From positions 1 through 44,646 of the forward strand of contig PCWT01000068.1 in assembly GCA_002796245.1 (NCBI GenBank): a DNA stretch of 44,646 nt, in the 5' to 3' direction. A model generated the notes under the pieces. The model was given only the letters and a program-made list of their open reading frames with translations. It did no database searches and was not told the DNA's origin. Made by a program: the position numbers and the translations under genes. The DNA comes from Gammaproteobacteria bacterium CG11_big_fil_rev_8_21_14_0_20_46_22 (GTDB lineage Bacteria > Pseudomonadota > Gammaproteobacteria > UBA12402). Of this stretch, positions 41,480 through 44,646 are shown piece after piece; position 1 is the first letter of the stretch; every line of letters begins with the position of its first letter.

Positions 41480-41518
41480 TATTTCATACTTTATTTAAGT
41501 TAAATAAAGTATGAAATA
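41480..41518. repeat. 39-bp perfect palindrome in the origin
   Basis: TATTTCATACTTTATTTAA (41480-41498) and its exact reverse complement (41500-41518) are separated by a single G. It contains ATACTTTA/TAAAGTAT half-sites like the parA operator. It may be a centromere, a DnaA-independent regulatory site or a strand-switch hairpin; the sequence alone cannot tell which. Confidence 0.65.
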
Positions 41519-41690
41519 CTCTAGCCAAATTAAAAAAGCTGTGCGGCGCTTAATTATTTTTATGACAAAGCAAGGCAGAACCGTATATTTCGCTTATAAA
41601 TGCGAATCTTTGGTCGACCAATAAAACATAAAATAAATAAAGTTATTACGTTAACAATTATACATAAAGTACGTAATATAAATATAGATA

Positions 41691-41726
41691 TGTGGATAAA
41701 CCTGTTAATTCAAGCAGTTATCCACG
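41691..41726. promoter_or_regulatory. Two DnaA boxes in inverted orientation
   Basis: TGTGGATAA (41691-41699) is a perfect DnaA box on the minus strand and TTATCCACG (41718-41726) is a close plus-strand copy. They face each other across 18 bp and abut iteron 4, a common arrangement in iteron plasmids where RepA and DnaA act together. Confidence 0.8.
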
Positions 41727-41877
41727 TACTTTTGGTCGACCTTTTCTAGCAACATCTGCGTACCTTTAGTCGACATTTTGCGTACCTTTGGTCGACCAAA
41801 GTAGTTATATCTATATGATTAATAAATAATTTTAGCGACTCCCTATATTAACCTGTAATTAAGATATACCTATAGTT

Positions 41878-41930
41878 AGCTTACGCTTTTTGTGGACAAC
41901 CCTTCGGGTTGACACACAAACGCATAAGCT
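41878..41930 (+). other. Long imperfect hairpin, 53 nt
   Basis: AGCTTACGCTTTTTGTGG... folds onto CACACAAACGCATAAGCT with a GC-rich top stem CAACCC-TTC-GGGTTG. It lies just after the last iteron, before the XRE gene. There is no obvious T-run. It could be a single-strand initiation or priming site, or a small RNA; I see only the structure. Confidence 0.6.
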
Positions 41931-41974
41931 CAGCAACAAAATTTTTTTTAAATAAAACAAATACGCCATGCATG

Positions 41975-42007
41975 GCGTGGTTTCAAATAGCGTGGCTTAT
42001 TACGCTA
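41975..42007. promoter_or_regulatory. Probable operator of the small XRE gene
   Basis: GCGTGGTTT (41975-41983) and GCGTGGCTT (41990-41998) are direct repeats, and TAGCGT (41988-41993) pairs with ACGCTA (42002-42007). GCGTGGCTT recurs at 42285-42293, after the gene, with GCGTGTTT at 42300. The XRE protein is the likely ligand. Confidence 0.55.
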
Positions 42008-42013
42008 TGTAAC

Positions 42014-42253
42014 ATGAATAAGCGTAAAGAACTTGTCGCCATTGGTAAGAACATTCGCCACCTCAGAAAAGAGCAGGGCTATTCTCAAGAAGGTTTCGCA
42101 GCTTTTGTGAATATCTCAAGGGCCTTTTATGGACGAATAGAACGAGGTGAGCATAATGTATCCGCGATGAATCTTATCAAAATAGCTAAATCGCTCAATA
42201 TTGAGGTTGGCTGCTTATTCCCAAATTTATCTGAATTAAAAAAGATCAAATGA
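42014..42253 (+). CDS. Small XRE-family helix-turn-helix regulator
   Basis: The product is 79 residues from MNKRKELVAIGKNIRHLRKEQGYSQEGFAAFVNISRAFYGRIERGEHNVSAMNLIKIAKSLNIEV, a complete XRE (HTH_3) domain with no extension. A longer frame upstream runs through the operator repeats and is rejected. It may control itself and the following cyclodipeptide synthase gene, since its motif occurs on both sides. No partner gene for a toxin-antitoxin system is adjacent. Confidence 0.87.
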   Translation: MNKRKELVAIGKNIRHLRKEQGYSQEGFAAFVNISRAFYGRIERGEHNVSAMNLIKIAKSLNIEVGCLFPNLSELKKIK

Positions 42254-42429
42254 AATTATGCTATGATAATTAACGTCACGAAAAGCGTGGCTTCTTTTGG
42301 CGTGTTTAACAAATTTGTGCTAGCATTTTATACGTTAGCCTAATAAAGTGAGAGGCAGTTGGGTTAACAAAGTGGTATCTTATTGCTGCTAGATAGCCTT
42401 TAAGATTAAACCGTTTGGAGGAACGGGCC

Positions 42430-42924
42430 ATGCGCCGATTGAAACCCGTTTTCAGGTGCATGAATGTTGAGAAGGAGCAGTTTAAGCAATCAAGATGCCT
42501 CTTAACGATTAGTGTAGGGCAGGAAGTCCACGAACGCGAGCATTTTGAAGCAACGATTGAACTGGTCAATGCTTCTTTTGATTCATGCATCATGTTAATT
42601 GATGACAGTTTACAGCGTCATACAATGGCGTTGGAATCTGAAAAAGATGCCGATAGCTTTTATCGAGGTTCGATAGAGGCTGGGGATCAATGGCTGGAGC
42701 GTAATGCAATGTACTATGGAAAGCTCGCGATACTCAGTAAAATTGTCCGATGGGATCAATGGTTGCTGCATCCCAATTTCCAAGCACAACAAAACGAATT
42801 AAAAGCGCTGATGGATTCTGACGATGCTTATCATAGCGCTTTTACCAATACGGGGTTGCATGGAAGAATCTCCAAAACCGGCCGGTTTTTAATTTACCCC
42901 GTGCAATCACGCAGCCTTACGTAG
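42430..42924 (+). pseudogene. tRNA-dependent cyclodipeptide synthase, 3' end removed by the transposon
   Basis: From the ATG at 42430, with GGAGG 8 bp before it, the frame reads as a cyclodipeptide synthase of the XYP type: CLLTISVGQEVH with the catalytic Ser28 and Gln31 in the variable position, FEATIELVNASFDSCIMLIDDSLQRHTMALESEKDADSFYRG, and MYYGKLAILSKIVRWDQWLLHPNF. The family is about 220-240 residues. Here about 140 codons remain before the left inverted repeat at 42852; the last 24 codons to the stop at 42924 are transposon sequence. The Y-P half of the active site is lost, so it is dead. These enzymes join two aminoacyl-tRNAs into a cyclic dipeptide. Recognition of the family is from sequence pattern only. 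Confidence 0.8.
42852..42894 (+). repeat. Left terminal inverted repeat of the Tn3-family transposon
   Basis: It begins GGGGTTGCATGG and runs through AAAACCGGCCGGTTTT to AATT, pairing with 2698-2740 at 40 of 43 bases. The 5 bases outside are AATAC, which do not match TAAAG outside the right end, so no target-site duplication is present. It interrupts the cyclodipeptide synthase reading frame. Confidence 0.92.
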
Positions 42925-44646
42925 TTTTTTCTCTAAAAGCTTAATGAGCTTATTAAAATCAACCCCCTTTCTCCGATCTTTAAAGTGATAACGACCAGTA
43001 AAAATGATGTGCTGCCAAGCAACTGGCGATATCTTGCTCAATATTGTTTTTGCTTCTTTCTCACCAAAGGTTGCACACAACCGTTGATACAATTTATCAA
43101 GAATCATTGCATTATATGCAATGACGCAGTTTGACACCAATCTTGATGCCTGGACGCTGGTAGCATTTGAAATAATTTTTCTTCCCTTGAAAGCACCGTG
43201 AAATACTTTTCGAATCATGCGATGAAATTGGTGATAGGATTCTGTGCGATTACGCGCAGTTTTTATCACCTTTCGTTTACCTTCATCATCAATTAAATTC
43301 AGCACATGTGTGCTTTTAAAAATTTTATTGTACTCCCAAAACGCTGCCTGCAATCGACTGTAGCGTTTGTGTGATGCTAATTTTCTAACAATAACCGCTT
43401 GCGTGTTTTGTTGCAGTAAAAGTGATAATAAAATTCGAATAATGCCGCGTTTTTCTGATTTTATGAGGGCCTTGTTAATTTTATCGGACGGTGTTATTAA
43501 TCCATGATACTGATCCGGATCATTAACGGAAAAAAGTTTTTCAGCTTCCATACGAATATTGTTAATACCTGGAATAAATTCAACATCAATTGAATCAAGT
43601 GTCACAAAACTTGTTTGATTAATGGAGTGGCCATCACCTGTTACCATATCAATAGGGATATTTGTTTTATTGTTGTATATCACGTCGTACAGATGGTGAC
43701 TTTCGTGTTCGTTCGGACCAATAACTTTTGCATTGATTGAAATGTGATTTGCGGTGAGTGAATAGATGGATATTCCCTTACACGATCCGAAGTATTTGGA
43801 GGAAAAGCGTGATTGAATGGTGTGATAACTTGTTGCGTATTTTTGACCATCTACATCTGAAACAACAGTGTTTTCTATTAGATCCCACGCACGTGATACT
43901 GATAACTCATGAATAAAATTACTAAATGCATCGTTGATTAATTTTAGATTTCCAACGTACATAAAATTTTCATCAATTGTGAGAAGGTGGTTGTATCCGA
44001 TATTTGACATCTGTGACATTTTTTCTGTGCCAAAACCAAACGCATCGGATAATATGCACGCAATCAATGCTAATGGACTTGGGTGTTTGTGTTTTACATA
44101 GCGATCTTTTTGACTTTCAAATAATTTCCAAACATCAAGATAATCCCCCATGAATTTAAAAACATCGGCAATATCTCTTTTTGGCAGCCCGTCAAAAAAT
44201 GTGGATTTTTCAGTTTCATCGGTATCGTATGTTAATTTCCACGTGATATTTCCTTTATCGTCAGTTTCAAGCTCGATACTTTTATTGGTTCCATCTGCAA
44301 TATTTTTATTGACTTGAATCCATGCGTTTTCTAAGTCAGATAATGCTTGATCTAAACGCTCATCACAATACACAGGAATTTTTTTATACCCATATTCTTC
44401 GCAAATTTCTACCGCATTATCAACAAACTCATCTGGTACTAAATCATAATCTAAATCGCAATATGAAACGCTGTCATTACAAAATAAACGACCTCTATCG
44501 AGTTGGTGATACATTTTGTCATAAACATAAAATTCAAATCGCGCAGTGTTTATTTCTTCTGAGTTATCAGTGGATTTTAATAATTCAGATGCACTTTTTG
44601 GGAGCTTCTTAATTAACGCATCAGGCAATGATTTTGATAAATCGGG
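42907..44646 (-). CDS. tnpA: Tn3-family transposase TnpA, catalytic C-terminal part
   Basis: This is the second part of the 1017-residue transposase; bases 44557-44646 duplicate 1-90. It carries the DDE residues of Tn3 transposases: D704 in VDGQKY, D776 in VTGDGHS and E907 in RTESYH (numbering of the joined protein), followed by the conserved C-terminal block around NCVIAYNAMILDKL. The spacing resembles D689/D765/E881 of Tn3. A TTG codon at 44628 could be mistaken for a start, but the upstream frame is plainly conserved transposase, so it is internal. The stop at 42907 lies 12 bp inside the left inverted repeat, so the gene ends at the very edge of the element. No frameshift or missing catalytic residue is seen, so the element is probably active. 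Confidence 0.95.
   Translation of the reverse strand, partial: PDLSKSLPDALIKKLPKSASELLKSTDNSEEINTARFEFYVYDKMYHQLDRGRLFCNDSVSYCDLDYDLVPDEFVDNAVEICEEYGYKKIPVYCDERLDQALSDLENAWIQVNKNIADGTNKSIELETDDKGNITWKLTYDTDETEKSTFFDGLPKRDIADVFKFMGDYLDVWKLFESQKDRYVKHKHPSPLALIACILSDAFGFGTEKMSQMSNIGYNHLLTIDENFMYVGNLKLINDAFSNFIHELSVSRAWDLIENTVVSDVDGQKYATSYHTIQSRFSSKYFGSCKGISIYSLTANHISINAKVIGPNEHESHHLYDVIYNNKTNIPIDMVTGDGHSINQTSFVTLDSIDVEFIPGINNIRMEAEKLFSVNDPDQYHGLITPSDKINKALIKSEKRGIIRILLSLLLQQNTQAVIVRKLASHKRYSRLQAAFWEYNKIFKSTHVLNLIDDEGKRKVIKTARNRTESYHQFHRMIRKVFHGAFKGRKIISNATSVQASRLVSNCVIAYNAMILDKLYQRLCATFGEKEAKTILSKISPVAWQHIIFTGRYHFKDRRKGVDFNKLIKLLEKKLRKAA
44557..44646 (+). repeat. 90-bp terminal redundancy identical to 1-90
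   Basis: The last 90 bases repeat the first 90 exactly, beginning TTCTGAGTTATCAG. Joining them restores a continuous 1017-codon transposase frame. The best reading is the untrimmed overlap of a circular assembly, giving a plasmid of 44,556 bp. Confidence 0.96.

Larger units (their letters stand above)
41412..41796 (+). repeat. Iterons 2-6 of the replication origin
   Basis: The consensus is GCGTACCTTTRGTCGAC. Copies: 41412-41428 (degenerate in the middle), 41602-41618 (GCGAATC variant), 41724-41740 (ACGTACTTTTGGTCGAC), 41758-41774 and 41780-41796 (both perfect). The last two start 22 bp apart, two helical turns. The GTCGAC end is invariant in all copies. These are the expected RepA sites. Confidence 0.9.
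41268..42013. other. oriV: Plasmid replication origin region, no genes
   Basis: These 746 bp contain no credible coding region. In order they hold the HU promoter with tandem TAAAGTATT repeats (41293-41310), iterons 2-6 (41412-41428, 41602-41618, 41724-41740, 41758-41774, 41780-41796), a 39-bp palindrome (41480-41518), two inverted DnaA boxes (41691-41699 and 41718-41726), AT-rich stretches suited to melting, a long imperfect hairpin (41878-41930) and the XRE operator (41975-42007). Confidence 0.88.
42852..44646. mobile_element. Tn3-family transposon, left portion (the element spans the circular join)
   Basis: This is the left end of the same element. It holds the left inverted repeat and the C-terminal part of tnpA; bases 44557-44646 are the redundant copy of 1-90. 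Confidence 0.92.

Noticed and set aside
41412-41796. Origin repeats as a CRISPR array
   Set aside because: Only six copies with irregular spacing, no constant spacer length and no Cas genes; they abut DnaA boxes and lie beside repA, so they are iterons.
41909-42013. N-terminal extension of the XRE gene
   Set aside because: It covers the long hairpin edge and operator repeats and does not look like protein; the HTH domain begins at 42014.
42907-44628. The 573-codon transposase as a truncated protein
   Set aside because: The TTG start is inside conserved transposase sequence and the frame continues to 1404 through the join, giving a full-length 1017-residue protein.
44557-44646. The 90-bp end repeat as phage-like terminal redundancy
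   Set aside because: No phage structural or packaging genes are present, and the transposase frame is continuous across the join, so an assembly overlap of a circle fits better.
1-44646. tRNA or rRNA genes
   Set aside because: I saw no cloverleaf-like or conserved ribosomal sequence on either strand, as expected for a plasmid.

Overview
The window is one complete circular conjugative plasmid, opened at an arbitrary point. Bases 1-90 are repeated exactly at 44557-44646, and a Tn3-family transposase frame reads without a break through the join, so the real circle is about 44,556 bp. Low G+C, Legionella/Coxiella-like protein families (cyclodipeptide synthase of the ISVGQ type, PAS histidine kinase, malonyl-CoA synthetase) and Ti/RP4-type transfer genes point to a gammaproteobacterium, most plausibly in the order Legionellales. 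The species cannot be fixed from the sequence alone.

Layout. (1) A roughly 4.4 kb Tn3-family transposon lies across the join (42852 to 44556, then 1 to 2740). It carries tnpA, tnpR and a DUF4160/DUF2442 pair inside 43-bp inverted repeats. On one side it cuts off the 3' end of a tRNA-dependent cyclodipeptide synthase gene; on the other it cuts off the 5' end of a PAS histidine kinase gene. (2) 3998-8081: a response regulator, a KfrA-like protein, the TraF peptidase, small plasmid genes, traD/traC and an RSF1010-like oriT. (3) 8082-20443: a giant 2389-residue TraA relaxase-helicase-primase, small accessory genes, an AbiE type IV toxin-antitoxin pair, a membrane protein and a tyrosine recombinase. 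(4) 34635 down to 20476, minus strand: the mating-pair operon, in order RHH regulator, SSB-like gene, trbB, trbC, trbD, trbE, trbJ, trbL, trbF, trbG, trbI, an outer-membrane barrel, a lipoprotein and traG. (5) 35044-38318: a cargo operon of an S24-type repressor, an unknown protein, a VUT-family (YhhQ-like) transporter and a malonyl-CoA synthetase. (6) 38351-42253: parA with an RHH partner, repA, an HU gene, an iteron origin with DnaA boxes, and a small XRE regulator.

How it works together. RepA should act on six 17-bp iterons containing a GTCGAC core. ParA with its partner, and possibly KfrA and the tyrosine recombinase, should stabilise the plasmid; AbiE adds post-segregational or phage-defence function. 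TraA should nick at oriT between the traC and traA leaders, TraG should couple the nucleoprotein to the Trb channel, and TraF should process the TrbC pilin. The metabolic cargo operon sits between the transfer and partition modules behind a dense operator cluster.

The points most worth a second look are the malonyl-CoA synthetase/VUT operon under an S24-type repressor that lacks the usual catalytic lysine, the tandem (second copy degenerate) Toprim modules of TraA, the A9 run that joins traC to traD by a -1 shift, the transposon junctions without a target duplication, and a TAAAGTA motif family spread over par, rep and hup.
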